From assembly GCA_046160825.1 (NCBI GenBank), contig JBJXHC010000087.1, positions 1-48,460 on the forward strand: 48,460 nucleotides of DNA, written 5' to 3'. The position numbers and the translations under genes were made by a program. This document shows positions 18,757 to 28,214 of the stretch, one piece after another (position 1 is the stretch's first letter; every line of letters begins with the position of its first letter). The notes beneath the pieces are model-generated. The model did no database searches, was not told the origin of the DNA, and saw only the letters and a list, made by a program, of their open reading frames with translations. Source of the stretch: JBJXHC01 sp046160825. GTDB lineage: Bacteria; Bacteroidota; Ignavibacteria; UBA10030; UBA6906.

Positions 18757-21700
18757 CTATGATGTGAGTTTCTTGATCGTGTCCAGAATTTCCTGGCGTT
18801 GACCGGTTCTAAGATAATGATTTCTGAGTTCCGGTGAAGAACATTGTGCAATGAAGTATCGAAGCACGGCCCCGGCTTTTTTCAGGAACTCCGTTGCCCG
18901 GTCGTGCTGGCCACGGGCAAGATATTCCGCCCCCAGTGCGTAGGGGAGCTTCCACGAGAGCTCCGACACAGGCTCCTTGCGTATGGCATCCAACCCCTTC
19001 TTCAGGATTGTCAACGGCTTTTCAGCCATTTCAACCCGCCCACTCTGCCCAATAATACCCATGATGTAGCAGGCTTCAGCGTACTCGCGTGGGTTGGTGA
19101 GTGGAGCCGCTATGATCCGCGCAAGATCGTCATGGGCATTTCCGGCGTTACTCCTGAAGCGCGCTTCTGCAAGGAGCGCGACGGGGTTTGTTGTTCCAGG
19201 AGAACCATTGCTTCTGAAAAGAATGACGGCCTCTTCGAGTGACGTGATTGCCTGATCCGGCTTTTCACACAAGAGGAGATACTGGCCACGCAATTGAAGG
19301 TACTGCAACATGAAAGTATCGAGTCCATTCGCGTCGATGAGCGTCTGCGCTTTCCCCAGGGCATCGGCGATTTCATGTGTGTGCCCGAAAATGAGATCAA
19401 CCTGAACAAGCTGAAGGAGGGTTTCAACCAGTCCATGTGCATCCTCCATTGTTGCATACAGCTCCCGTGCCTCTTTCCATGTCGTGAGTGATGTTTCGTA
19501 GGCGCCTTCGACAAGAGCCACCTCTCCGAGATTGGTCAGGGCATAGGCGATTCCCCGTGTTGAATTAATGCGACGGGCGATCTCCAGTGCGTTCAAATAC
19601 AGTTCACGCGCTTTGCCATATTCTCTGAGCTTGTAGTGGGCAATGCCGAGATTGTTATATATCTGAGACTGCTGATTGAGAGTTCCGAATCCCTTACTTG
19701 TTCCAAGAGCCTTGTCCCAATGGTCAATGGCTTCAGAGAATTTTCCCTGTGCGCTAAGAGCATTGCCTGTGTTAATCATTGCGTCAGCGAGTCGCAACTG
19801 TTCGCCCATTCCTTCATAGACTCTTGTTGATTCTGTGAAGTACCCGACGGCCTCATTGAGTCTATCCTGAGCAAACGCAGTGATCCCAAGGTCGGTGTAG
19901 ATGGAACCCAGAAGGTGACCATCGTTGTGTTTGAGTGCCTCGTCGAGTTGGCCGAGACATGAAACCTCGGCAGCAGGATAATTGCCGAGAGCAACTTCGA
20001 TTCCCACAAGCTCCTGCCGCAGTTGAAGCTGCTTCAACACTCCGGGTTCATTGTCGAGGGCAAGGCCAATATTTTCTTTTGCTTGACGATATTGTCCGAG
20101 TTGTATCTGTGCCAAACCGAGGTTCTTATGTAGAAGGGATTTCGTCTCCGGTGTTGCTTCCGGAAGAATCTCATTTACAATATCGATGGTCCGCTGAAAC
20201 TCTCTTGACTTGTAGAGCGCGTCAGCAAGGCGGGCAAGAATGGTACGAAGTCCGGGAGCGTCGTTATTGGATCGCGCGCATGTTGCAGCCATTTCGTACA
20301 ACTGTACAGATTGCTTGTACGCTGTAAGATCGGCGCCTGCGTTGGCTGCTTCAAGAAAAAACCGTTGTGCTTTGCCGGTGTTACCGCAGTCAAGGTACTG
20401 TAACGCGATCTCCTGCAACTCCGCAAATCCCAGTGGGGTCGAGGATTCGATGGTTGCTCCGATCATTGCATGAAGGTCGAGTGCGTCCTCGCGGATGGCC
20501 GCCGAAATAACGGACTTCAATCGTGATTGCCTGATGGCAGAGTGGCCCGTGTCGGGAACGATGACAACATAGCCTTTCGCTTCAAGCAGAGCGAGAATTC
20601 GCTCCGACCTTTCCGGGTTGAATGGGAGTATCGCGAACAGTGCATTATGCGGTGCCGGGAGATGGAAACAGGAAAGCGCTGAGAGCACGAGGCGTTCCTC
20701 TGCGCGAAGCTGTGCGAAGCGCGTATGCAGCAACCCGTCAAGATCCTTTGGCAGTATTCCTGCAATCGTGCCCGCGATGTCGTCATCGGGTACACTTTCC
20801 GGCCATTGCTCATTGACCGATTTGATTGCCTCGACAATGATTCCAGGGGTGCCGCCGTATTGTGAATGAAGGTGCGTTCCAATTGCCGCGGCATGGTGTT
20901 TATCTTCGAGAACGCTCCGGCACATCTCTTGTATCTGATGAACGTCAAACTCCTCAAGTTCCACAGCCTTCGACCACGGCACAGTTGCCGGCGTGGACGT
21001 TTGTGATGTGGTCGCAACGATGAGCATTCTTCCGGGTGTCGCATCACGAATCACGGTCGCAATAACGGACAACGAAGCTTCATCGACGAACTGGATGTCA
21101 TCGAACGTCAGGATGAGCGGCAACAAAGCGCTGCAATCAATAATAAACCGCGCACATGCTTCGATGGTGCTTTCCAGTCTGCGGGTATGATCGGTTGCGT
21201 TTCCTCCCCCGATCATGTCTGCATCGACTCTCGAAAAGACAACCTCCATGGCCTCTGCAAGGAGCATCCCATCGGCAGAAAACGACCGCGCCTCAGCCTG
21301 GAGGAATCGCACAACGCGCCTTGCCGTTGCCAGTGGAGGGTCTCCATCCCGTCCACGTGAATTCATCGTGCGGAGCTCGTATGCACCGGCAGACTTGATG
21401 AGCTCAACAAGAAGAGCGGATTTGCCGATGCCTTCCGGACCGGCAATCAGCAATGAGGTTGGCGCGCTTTGGGATCTCCGAGCTAATGCTTCGGTCGCTT
21501 TGACAATGAAATCAAGTTCCGACTTTCGACCGACAAATGCCGGTTGCTCCCACGTCCTGAAGAACCGTCGAAAGTCATCTGAGGTGTTTGAACAAATGAC
21601 ATTTGCCGCCGCCCTTGCAGAGTCGGGACGTTTTTCGGGCTCTTTGCTGAGAAGCAATCGAATGAGATGATAAAACGAGGAGAGATCCGACGGCATTGTT

Positions 21701-22410
21701 TCCGGAAAGGCCGGTTCGTCATTGATGATGCTTTTTATCAGTGCCACCGGCTCAGTCTCATCAAATACATTTCTTCCCTCAAGAAGTTCGAAGAGGGTCG
21801 CCCCGAGCGAATAGAGATCTGCCCGTCCATTGATCTGTTCCCCGCGCAACAACTCCGGTGCGGTGTATTGCAATGTTCCCCGTACACTCTGCTCTGCCGT
21901 ATGCGTTCCGGCAAAACCGAAATCCATAATCTTGACGGATGGAATACCTTGCTCCATCTGGTTCAAGATCAGGAGATTCTCCGGTTTGATATCAAAATGA
22001 ATGATGCCGGCCCTGTGTATATAGTGGAGCGCGCTGAGTACCTGCATCAGGACTGCTGTCAACACTACCTGACGTTTCGGGGAGGAAGACACCGTTTTGT
22101 ACCATACACCAAGGTCTGATCCCTCGACCATCTCCATCGTGAAGAACCTGCGTCCGACAAAATTCGTTTTGCTGGCACTGCTGATTCTACCGAAGTCGAA
22201 CATCCGAATGATGTTGGGGTGGAGTAACTTCGTGAGAACCGAAACCTCGGCCCAAAAGGCTTGCTCATCCGCCGCCGCCGGGGTCGCTTGAGCGTGCAGG
22301 ATCTTCAATGCAACCCGTTGATCATTGTTGAGCGTGTCGTCAGCGACATAGACATCTCCACTTCCCCCGCTCCCAAGAAGCGCACCGACCCTGTAACGAT
22401 GGTTGATCAT
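18757..22410 (-). CDS. Ser/Thr protein kinase with AAA-type ATPase and TPR domains
   Basis: A 1217-residue protein starting MINHRYRVGA. Its ATG overlaps the stop of the permease gene (ATGA), which decides the start over 22515. The kinase domain (about 5-275) has GSGGSGDVYV, catalytic Lys36, HFDIKPEN with Asp140, DFG (163-165) and TAPELL. HFD instead of HRD makes it a non-RD kinase. A second domain (about 310-600) begins FVGRKSELDF with Walker A GPEGIGKSA and a FDDIQFVDEA Walker B, as in STAND/AAA signalling ATPases. The C-terminal half has many TPR units. This kinase-ATPase-TPR layout resembles PknK-type regulators. It is cytosolic, and its coupling to a peptide-type permease is unusual. Confidence 0.93.
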   Translation of the reverse strand: MINHRYRVGALLGSGGSGDVYVADDTLNNDQRVALKILHAQATPAAADEQAFWAEVSVLTKLLHPNIIRMFDFGRISSASKTNFVGRRFFTMEMVEGSDLGVWYKTVSSSPKRQVVLTAVLMQVLSALHYIHRAGIIHFDIKPENLLILNQMEQGIPSVKIMDFGFAGTHTAEQSVRGTLQYTAPELLRGEQINGRADLYSLGATLFELLEGRNVFDETEPVALIKSIINDEPAFPETMPSDLSSFYHLIRLLLSKEPEKRPDSARAAANVICSNTSDDFRRFFRTWEQPAFVGRKSELDFIVKATEALARRSQSAPTSLLIAGPEGIGKSALLVELIKSAGAYELRTMNSRGRDGDPPLATARRVVRFLQAEARSFSADGMLLAEAMEVVFSRVDADMIGGGNATDHTRRLESTIEACARFIIDCSALLPLILTFDDIQFVDEASLSVIATVIRDATPGRMLIVATTSQTSTPATVPWSKAVELEEFDVHQIQEMCRSVLEDKHHAAAIGTHLHSQYGGTPGIIVEAIKSVNEQWPESVPDDDIAGTIAGILPKDLDGLLHTRFAQLRAEERLVLSALSCFHLPAPHNALFAILPFNPERSERILALLEAKGYVVIVPDTGHSAIRQSRLKSVISAAIREDALDLHAMIGATIESSTPLGFAELQEIALQYLDCGNTGKAQRFFLEAANAGADLTAYKQSVQLYEMAATCARSNNDAPGLRTILARLADALYKSREFQRTIDIVNEILPEATPETKSLLHKNLGLAQIQLGQYRQAKENIGLALDNEPGVLKQLQLRQELVGIEVALGNYPAAEVSCLGQLDEALKHNDGHLLGSIYTDLGITAFAQDRLNEAVGYFTESTRVYEGMGEQLRLADAMINTGNALSAQGKFSEAIDHWDKALGTSKGFGTLNQQSQIYNNLGIAHYKLREYGKARELYLNALEIARRINSTRGIAYALTNLGEVALVEGAYETSLTTWKEARELYATMEDAHGLVETLLQLVQVDLIFGHTHEIADALGKAQTLIDANGLDTFMLQYLQLRGQYLLLCEKPDQAITSLEEAVILFRSNGSPGTTNPVALLAEARFRSNAGNAHDDLARIIAAPLTNPREYAEACYIMGIIGQSGRVEMAEKPLTILKKGLDAIRKEPVSELSWKLPYALGAEYLARGQHDRATEFLKKAGAVLRYFIAQCSSPELRNHYLRTGQRQEILDTIKKLTS

Positions 22411-23612
22411 ATGTGTTGTGTATTCGCTTTTTCGGGAGAGATGAGTGCTCCTGTTGCCCGATGAGCAGCAACAAGAACAACGGCAAGAGCGAGTCCTGGA
22501 AACACGCCCATCCACCAGGCCTTCTGAAGGTACATGGTCGCGTCACCCATCATATTTCCCCAGGTCGGTGTGGGAGGTTGGACACCGAGTCCGAGAAAAC
22601 TGAGAGCGGCTTCTCCCAACACAGCATTGGCAAACTGCAACACCGCGGCGGTTACCAGCAGCGGTCGGATGTTGGGAATAACATGACGCATCAGGATTGA
22701 AGGTTTTGGAATGCCGAGCATTGTTGCGGCGACCATGAACTCACGCTGTCGCAGCGACGCAATATCATTGCGTAACACTCGTGCTATGCTCATCCAGCCG
22801 CTCAGAGCGAGAACCAGCACAAGTGTCGTGATGGAATTGCCGAGAAACGCGACCATGCCTATGGCGAGAAAAATCGACGGGATGGCAAGGAAAAGATCCG
22901 TGGAACGCATGAGGAGGGAATCCGTTGTTCCGCCAAAGTAACCCGCACTTACGCCGATGATTATTCCAAGTGCCAATGCGCCCAACATGGAAAGAAGTCC
23001 GATACCCAGTGAAGTGCGCGCCCCGTAGATCAGTCTGCTCAGGACGTCCCGTCCCGCGTCGTCCGTTCCCAATACAAATATAAACGACGAAGTGTTTTGC
23101 CTCGTGTCACTGCGTTCTCCACTAATGTGAATTCGCCGTCCGAACAAATGCGAATTCACCCTGGTCAGCAATGCATCCATTCCCGTCGTCTCTGTCATGT
23201 TCGCCTCTTCAATATCCACGTGAAGATGAGCGGGTGTGAGTGGTGCCTGCAGACGTGTCGTCACCAGTTGTCCCTGGACATCAGGCGGCAGTGGAGCGAT
23301 GATGGGGCATATCAAAGCGCAGTAGGCCGAAAGCGCGAGTGTCGTTGCAGCGATGTTGATTGAACGTCGGGAGGTTTCTTTCTTTCCCCACAACGATTGT
23401 TTGAGTTGAGAAAAAAGATACACCCCACCGCCAATCCACGCCAGAGATGCAATCCAGAATTCTGCAGCATTAAGATTGAGAGGAAGATTGCTCGCCGGCA
23501 GCCCGACTATCGTCAGTACGAGTGAAAGGAATCCATAAGACACAACGGAAAATTTCATCCACGTTACTCCAACCCACACGAAGCTGCCGGTGATGAGAAG
23601 TGTCCGCCTCAT
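22407..23612 (-). CDS. ABC transporter permease, DppC/OppC type
   Basis: A 401-residue inner-membrane permease. The N-terminal half has several hydrophobic segments and a periplasmic loop longer than usual. The C-terminal half has the binding-protein-dependent permease domain with the EAA loop (LGEAALSFLGLGVQPP...). DDAGRDVLSRLIYGAR is typical of DppC. Its ATG overlaps the stop of the preceding permease gene, and its stop overlaps the kinase start, both as ATGA. It forms a heterodimer with the DppB-type permease for import of peptides or similar solutes. Confidence 0.93.
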   Translation of the reverse strand: MRRTLLITGSFVWVGVTWMKFSVVSYGFLSLVLTIVGLPASNLPLNLNAAEFWIASLAWIGGGVYLFSQLKQSLWGKKETSRRSINIAATTLALSAYCALICPIIAPLPPDVQGQLVTTRLQAPLTPAHLHVDIEEANMTETTGMDALLTRVNSHLFGRRIHISGERSDTRQNTSSFIFVLGTDDAGRDVLSRLIYGARTSLGIGLLSMLGALALGIIIGVSAGYFGGTTDSLLMRSTDLFLAIPSIFLAIGMVAFLGNSITTLVLVLALSGWMSIARVLRNDIASLRQREFMVAATMLGIPKPSILMRHVIPNIRPLLVTAAVLQFANAVLGEAALSFLGLGVQPPTPTWGNMMGDATMYLQKAWWMGVFPGLALAVVLVAAHRATGALISPEKANTQHI

Positions 23613-24574
23613 GCGTCAAGTCGAAGTCGTGGATCGATCATCTTCTGAAGAAGATCGGCGAGAGTATTCGCGGCGATCACAATAAAACCCGCCACGAGTG
23701 TACACCCCAGTAAGAGCGGATAGTCCCTTGCGAAGATGGACACCACCACCAGCCTGCCCATACCAGGCCAGGCAAAGAGTGTTTCCGTTACGACAACACC
23801 CGTGAGCAGAATTCCACACTCCACGCCAATCAATGAAATAACAGGCCCGATTGCATTCGGGAGGACATACGATCGGAAGATACGCGATTCGGATACGCCC
23901 ATACTCTTCGCGACCATAACATACTCCTGGTTTTCAATCCTTCCGAGACTGCTACGCAGGAAACGAGTAAGCAATGCCGCTCCGGGAATTGCAACGGTGA
24001 ATGCCGGCAGGACCAGATGCAACGCGATCCCGCCGAGAGAACTTTCACCGCTGACACTTGATGATCTCATTTGTGATGAGGGGAAAATATCCAGACCGTA
24101 TGAAAAGAATGTGAGAAGGAGAATGCCGACCCAGAAGGAGGGAAGAGCATACGCGATAAGTGACCCTTGTGAGATGATCCGGTCGGACAGGGAGCCGGTG
24201 TTTCGTGCAGCGAAGAAAGCGAGCGACACGGCAAGCAGGATCTCGAGGATCAGGGCGGCAATGCCCAGCAACGCGGTGTTCGGAAGGACCTCGGCAAGCA
24301 CCGTCGTAACGGGAGCGTGATGTGTGAACGAATGCCCCAGATTACCCGTGAATACCGAGCCGATGTACGAAACGTATTGCTCGAATAGTGGTTGGTCAAG
24401 TCCGAACTGCCGCCGGAGGTCATCAGCGAGAGCGGGGGGTACTCCGGGACCGATAAAAACACTCGCCGCATCGCCCGGGAGAAGTCGTGTGAGAAAGAAG
24501 ACAAGGGTAACAAGCCCGAACAAGGTCGGGATGGTGAACAGGATCCTCAAGGAAATGAAACGCAAAAGAGTCAA
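23609..24574 (-). CDS. ABC transporter permease, DppB/OppB type
   Basis: A 321-residue permease with the typical N-terminal helix followed by FFLTRLLPGDAA, six predicted membrane segments and the EAA-loop region (YVMVAKSMGVSESRIF). Near the C terminus ETLFAWPGMGRL is a DppB hallmark. It follows the binding-protein gene at 33 nt and overlaps the DppC-type gene by 4 nt. The substrate cannot be read from the permease. Confidence 0.93.
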   Translation of the reverse strand: MTLLRFISLRILFTIPTLFGLVTLVFFLTRLLPGDAASVFIGPGVPPALADDLRRQFGLDQPLFEQYVSYIGSVFTGNLGHSFTHHAPVTTVLAEVLPNTALLGIAALILEILLAVSLAFFAARNTGSLSDRIISQGSLIAYALPSFWVGILLLTFFSYGLDIFPSSQMRSSSVSGESSLGGIALHLVLPAFTVAIPGAALLTRFLRSSLGRIENQEYVMVAKSMGVSESRIFRSYVLPNAIGPVISLIGVECGILLTGVVVTETLFAWPGMGRLVVVSIFARDYPLLLGCTLVAGFIVIAANTLADLLQKMIDPRLRLDA

Positions 24575-24607
24575 ACGACCCCTGGAAGTTTATGAACAGC
24601 ATTCATC

Positions 24608-26302
24608 TCAACGCGCAAGTGCCACGGGTTTCTGTCCTTCAACATGCCAATTCCATGCGGCATGTGTTGTGCCGAGCACGCCAATGTCCGTGCCCTGCAC
24701 GCGGGTATTCACCCCCACAATATTATTGATCCAGAAGAGAAATGTGTACGGCTGTTCTTCGTGGACGATGGTCTGGAATTCCTTCCACAGCGCGGCGCCA
24801 TCTGTTTCGCGGGCAAGTGTGCGCGCGGTTGCGAGGATATCATCGACACGTGCGTTACGGAAACCGGCGAGGTTGAACGGATATGTGCCGAGGTCGGAGT
24901 GCCAGAGATCATCCAGTTGCATTTGCAGCGGGGCGCTGAACCCGGCGATCCATGCATCATATTTTCTTTCCATCATGTCTTCCCAGAACGTACCCCGTTC
25001 CACTTGCTCGACCGTCATATTGATCTTGATATCCTTCAGTTGCTGTTGAATGACGGACGCAACAACACCGCGGAGCTGGTTACCCGATGGAACTTTCAAT
25101 GTGAAGGCGAATTTGTTTCCGTTCTTATCCAACACTCCATCACCGTCGCTGTCGCGCCAGCCTTCTTGGCCAAGCAGAATGAGCGACTGCTTCGGATCAA
25201 ACGGGAGCGGACGGAGAGTGTCGTTATATGCCCACTTGAATAGTGGAGAGATTCCTCCCATCGCCACCTGGCCATGCTGTCCGAGGTACGCTTGGACCAG
25301 TTCTTCCCTGTTGATGGCCATCGTGAGTGCTCTGCGAACTCCAGGGCTTCCGAATAGCTTGTGGGGTCGAATGTTCTTGCCCTCGGAACTTGCAAACGTC
25401 CCGGGGTCAATGTTATTCCATCCAATAAAATCATAGTCCCGGCCCGACGTGGAAACAATCTGAATTTGAGGTGATTGTTGAGCAATGGCCGTGGCATCTT
25501 CCGGGCGCAATCCAGCGACCAGATCAACTTCCCCCTTTTGCAACTGGGCAACGCGCGCTGCCTGATCCGGAATGACTTTGAAAATTAGAGACGCGAGTTT
25601 GGCCGGATATGGCAGGAGCGATTGCTTATTGGGAACAAGGACAATGTCCTGCATGGGCGTCCAACGAGCGAGAAGAAATGGCCCTGATGCAAGAGGACTT
25701 CTGTTTACGTCGTGGGTACTGAGATCTTTTCTGGGAATGGATTGAAGGATGTGTGCCGGAAGAATGGGAAGCCCAGCGTCAAACAACTGGCCCGGATAGT
25801 TTCGTTCAAAATGGAACACCACCGTGGAGTCATTCAATATCTCAATACTCTTTGATATGTCCGGCTTGCCATTGGTTAACTTCAGCTCCGCCACGGCGCC
25901 CTGACGAACGCTTGCAACATCCGGATCACCGTACAATTCAAATGAGAGCTTGACATCATGTGCAGTTATTGGAGTACCATCCGCCCACTGGGCACCAGCC
26001 ACAAGGTGGAAGATCACATCACGATTCTCGTTTGCATATTCCCATGAGCGTGCAAGGAGCGGAGTGTAGGTGAGTGTTCCAGTCGCTTTATCGAAAGAAG
26101 ACCCGAGTAATCCGGGGAAGAGCAGGTCGTTGATTTCGCCGGCGGCAATTTCCTGGGCAAAGAGGGGATTGAAACTGTCAACGTCACCCTCGACGGCAAC
26201 AATAACCTCCGGCCGTGATATCGTTCCCTCGCTCTTCTTGGACGTGCATCCGGTGATGGACAGCGCGGTACAAACGACGAGGAATAGGATGCGATGAAGC
26301 AT
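24608..26302 (-). CDS. Family 5 extracellular solute-binding lipoprotein
   Basis: A 564-residue protein starting MLHRILFLVV with the lipobox SITGC; a GGAGGG site lies 7 nt before the ATG at 26302, which rules out the longer frame. The SBP_bac_5 fold is recognisable from VDSFNPLFAQE, ARSWEYANENRDVIFHL, AQWADGTPITAHDVKLSFE, RRALTMAINREELV and the C-terminal DAWIAGFSAP. The family binds oligopeptides, dipeptides, nickel or sugars. It is the first gene of the operon, behind a near-perfect sigma-70 promoter, so the kinase and the activator downstream would be made together with the transporter. Confidence 0.93.
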   Translation of the reverse strand: MLHRILFLVVCTALSITGCTSKKSEGTISRPEVIVAVEGDVDSFNPLFAQEIAAGEINDLLFPGLLGSSFDKATGTLTYTPLLARSWEYANENRDVIFHLVAGAQWADGTPITAHDVKLSFELYGDPDVASVRQGAVAELKLTNGKPDISKSIEILNDSTVVFHFERNYPGQLFDAGLPILPAHILQSIPRKDLSTHDVNRSPLASGPFLLARWTPMQDIVLVPNKQSLLPYPAKLASLIFKVIPDQAARVAQLQKGEVDLVAGLRPEDATAIAQQSPQIQIVSTSGRDYDFIGWNNIDPGTFASSEGKNIRPHKLFGSPGVRRALTMAINREELVQAYLGQHGQVAMGGISPLFKWAYNDTLRPLPFDPKQSLILLGQEGWRDSDGDGVLDKNGNKFAFTLKVPSGNQLRGVVASVIQQQLKDIKINMTVEQVERGTFWEDMMERKYDAWIAGFSAPLQMQLDDLWHSDLGTYPFNLAGFRNARVDDILATARTLARETDGAALWKEFQTIVHEEQPYTFLFWINNIVGVNTRVQGTDIGVLGTTHAAWNWHVEGQKPVALAR

Positions 26303-26342
26303 TGGGAAACCCTCCGAATATCGTGACTGGAAAACCCCGACA

Positions 26343-26371
26343 AATATAGCGAGAGCGGTGGGGTTTGTCAA
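26343..26371 (-). promoter_or_regulatory. Sigma-70 promoter of the transporter-kinase operon
   Basis: On the minus strand a perfect TTGACA (26371-26366), a 17-nt spacer and TATATT (26348-26343). The predicted transcript start is about 34 nt before the binding-protein ATG at 26302. Confidence 0.78.
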
Positions 26372-26380
26372 CCGATGTGT

Positions 26381-26409
26381 TTGAGTTTGAATTGTGTTTT
26401 GGATACTTT
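26381..26409 (+). promoter_or_regulatory. Divergent sigma-70-like promoter of the ATPase genes
   Basis: TTGAGT (26381-26386), a 17-nt spacer and TACTTT (26404-26409). A start near 26416 leaves only the TTG codon at 26440 as a usable start, preceded by an AGGA site at 26428-26431. The two divergent promoters lie back to back with a 9-nt gap between their -35 boxes, so one regulator could control both. Confidence 0.5.
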
Positions 26410-26439
26410 CGTACCGGATTCATTTTCAGGACGAGTGCT

Positions 26440-27231
26440 TTGAACGACACGCTTTTCACGGTAGACGGACTCCGGTTGTCCGTGGAAGGAAATGCCCCCC
26501 GAACCATTATTGATGGTGTGAGTTTTCATATTGACTGCGATGAGACTGTCGTGCTGCTGGGGGCGAGTGGAAGCGGGAAAACCCTCTTGAGCAGGGCTAT
26601 AACGGGTCTTGTGGGAGCGCGTCAGGGCATCCGTACAAGCGGCAATGTTTCGTTTGAGAACCGGCGCCTTCTTGAACTTGACGAAGAAGCGTTGCAGCAA
26701 ATCCGCCGTCGGAAAATCCGCTATGTTTTTCAGGATCCGATGCAGGCTCTCAATCCTCTCGCTACTGTGCAGAGACAGATGCGTCTGGCCACACCGGATG
26801 AAACCACAGACGGCGCGCTCGTCAAGCACCTGTCTTCCGTCGGCATATCGAATGGCGATCAGATCTTGTCGCTCCATCCTCATCAACTGAGTGTCGGTAT
26901 TGCTCAACGTGTCTTGATCGCTATGGCTATTCTTCCATCTCCTGTACTGCTCATTGCAGACGAACCGACGAGCGCATTGGATGCCTCGCTCCGTTTCAAG
27001 GCTCTCGATACGTTGCATTCCGTGCGGGTATCGCAACGGATGTCGGTCCTGCTTATCACGCACGATCTTACCATAGCGTTGAAGTATGGTCATCGCATAC
27101 TCGTCCTGCACGATGGCCGCATTGTCGAATCCTCAACGGTTGAAGAGTTCCGTCACTCCCAACGACATGAGTACTCGAAGTTCATTATGACACGGCACGC
27201 AGAGTTGATGGGCGGAGGGACAACTGCGTGA
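26440..27231 (+). CDS. Oligopeptide-type ABC transporter ATPase, DppD/OppD-like
   Basis: The 263-residue protein probably starts at TTG 26440 (LNDTLFTVDGL), 8 nt after AGGA and downstream of the predicted transcript start. An in-frame TTG at 26365 is upstream of it. Walker A is GASGSGKT, the Q loop YVFQDPMQALNPLA, the signature LSVGIAQRV (V for the usual first G), Walker B LLIADEPTSALD and the switch His lies in ITHDL. It energises import through the permeases encoded divergently at 22407-24574. Its stop overlaps the GTG start of the next ATPase gene (GTGA). It is shorter than DppD because the C-terminal oligopeptide domain with its Cys cluster is mostly missing. Confidence 0.86.
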   Translation: MNDTLFTVDGLRLSVEGNAPRTIIDGVSFHIDCDETVVLLGASGSGKTLLSRAITGLVGARQGIRTSGNVSFENRRLLELDEEALQQIRRRKIRYVFQDPMQALNPLATVQRQMRLATPDETTDGALVKHLSSVGISNGDQILSLHPHQLSVGIAQRVLIAMAILPSPVLLIADEPTSALDASLRFKALDTLHSVRVSQRMSVLLITHDLTIALKYGHRILVLHDGRIVESSTVEEFRHSQRHEYSKFIMTRHAELMGGGTTA

Positions 27232-28001
27232 GTGCACCTCCAATGCTCGCAGTAGAACGGCTCTCGTACTCGGTGACCAAAGGTTAATGGTTTGGTGGTG
27301 GACGACGAAAGCAAATACTCCACGACGTTTCTTTTGAGGTGGGGGAAAATGAAATCCTCGCTCTGATCGGCGCGAGTGGCTCCGGCAAGACAACGATTGC
27401 ACGATGCGTCGCCGGACTTCAAAAGCCCGATGCGGGCTCGGTACGCTTTCGCCAGTCGGAACTGACCGGAACACGGCGGGAAATTCAGATGGTCTTTCAG
27501 GGCGGGGGACTTTCTCTCGACCCGACAATGAGTGCATGGGAGAGTGTGGCTGAAGGAGTCTGGTCGGCAACGCCGGAGTTACCCAAACACGAACTGCGTC
27601 AACAAGCCGGGTCGGTTCTTCAATTGGTTGGGATTCCGCTTGCAGCGGCGGAGAGGGTTCCAGAAAAACTCAGTGGTGGTGAACGCCAACGCGTGGCACT
27701 TGCTCGCTCGCTTGCTGCCCGTCCGTCACTCCTCATTCTTGACGAGCCAACCTCCGCATTGGACGTCATCACAGCCACCGCGTTCCTCGATCTTGTAGTG
27801 AAACTTCAGGTGCAACAGAAGTTCTCCATTCTCTATATTACTCATGATGTACCGCTGGCCTTTCATGTATGCAGCCGCGTTGCGGTCCTCCACGATGGCA
27901 CTATCATAGAGCAGGGCCCCACCAAGGATATTCTGCATAACCCGACCCACAGCTTCACCCGGCAACTCCTGAGGGATTGCGCGCTTTTTCCTTCGAACTA
28001 A
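27228..28001 (+). pseudogene. DppF/OppF-like ABC ATPase interrupted by an in-frame TAA
   Basis: The reading frame opens at GTG 27228, overlapping the previous stop, or at ATG 27243 (MLAVERLSYSVTKG). It meets TAA at 27285-27287 and continues in the same frame with WFGGGRRKQILHDVSFEVGE into a full ATPase: Walker A GASGSGKT, Q loop MVFQGGGLSLDP, signature LSGGERQRVALARSLAA, Walker B LLILDEPTSALD and ITHDV. Both sides of the stop look like normal family sequence, so one base change explains it. The longest uninterrupted product would start at GTG 27339 (220 residues) and lack the first strands and the A-loop aromatic residue. It may be a recent nonsense mutation, a sequencing error or readthrough. 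Confidence 0.8.
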
Positions 28002-28045
28002 TCCCCCGATTTTTCTCTCCAGTTCTTCGTTCGTTCCACCATATC

Positions 28046-28099
28046 TTAACGATTCGGTAACGTCGAGTTAACAATTCCATAACATTGCAAACGTATATT
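28046..28099 (+). promoter_or_regulatory. PHO-box-like operator and promoter of the receptor operon
   Basis: TTAAC (28046), GTAAC (28057), TTAAC (28068) and ATAAC (28079) recur at exactly 11-bp spacing. A TATATT -10 box (28094-28099) starts 10 nt after the last unit and there is no separate -35 box. This is the geometry of PhoB-dependent promoters, with half-sites like the TTAAC-type PHO box known from cyanobacteria. The leader to the ATG is about 110 nt and holds an AAGGG site. Confidence 0.6.
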
Positions 28100-28214
28100 A
28101 AGCCGCCAATGGAACAGTGGCGGGTGCCCATTCAGTTTCCGCTCCGTACTCTCACGCAGCCGCTGTAAGAATCCACTCCAGGCAATTTCTCACAAGCATT
28201 AAGGGTCAGCCGCG

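Noticed and set aside
23736..25243. Plus-strand frames of about 190-240 codons (23736, 24324, 24644)
   Set aside because: All are antisense to the permease and binding-protein genes and lack domain patterns.
28100..28214. Leader of the TonB receptor gene as a cobalamin riboswitch
   Set aside because: No B12-box-like or other conserved riboswitch core is visible in the 115 nt.
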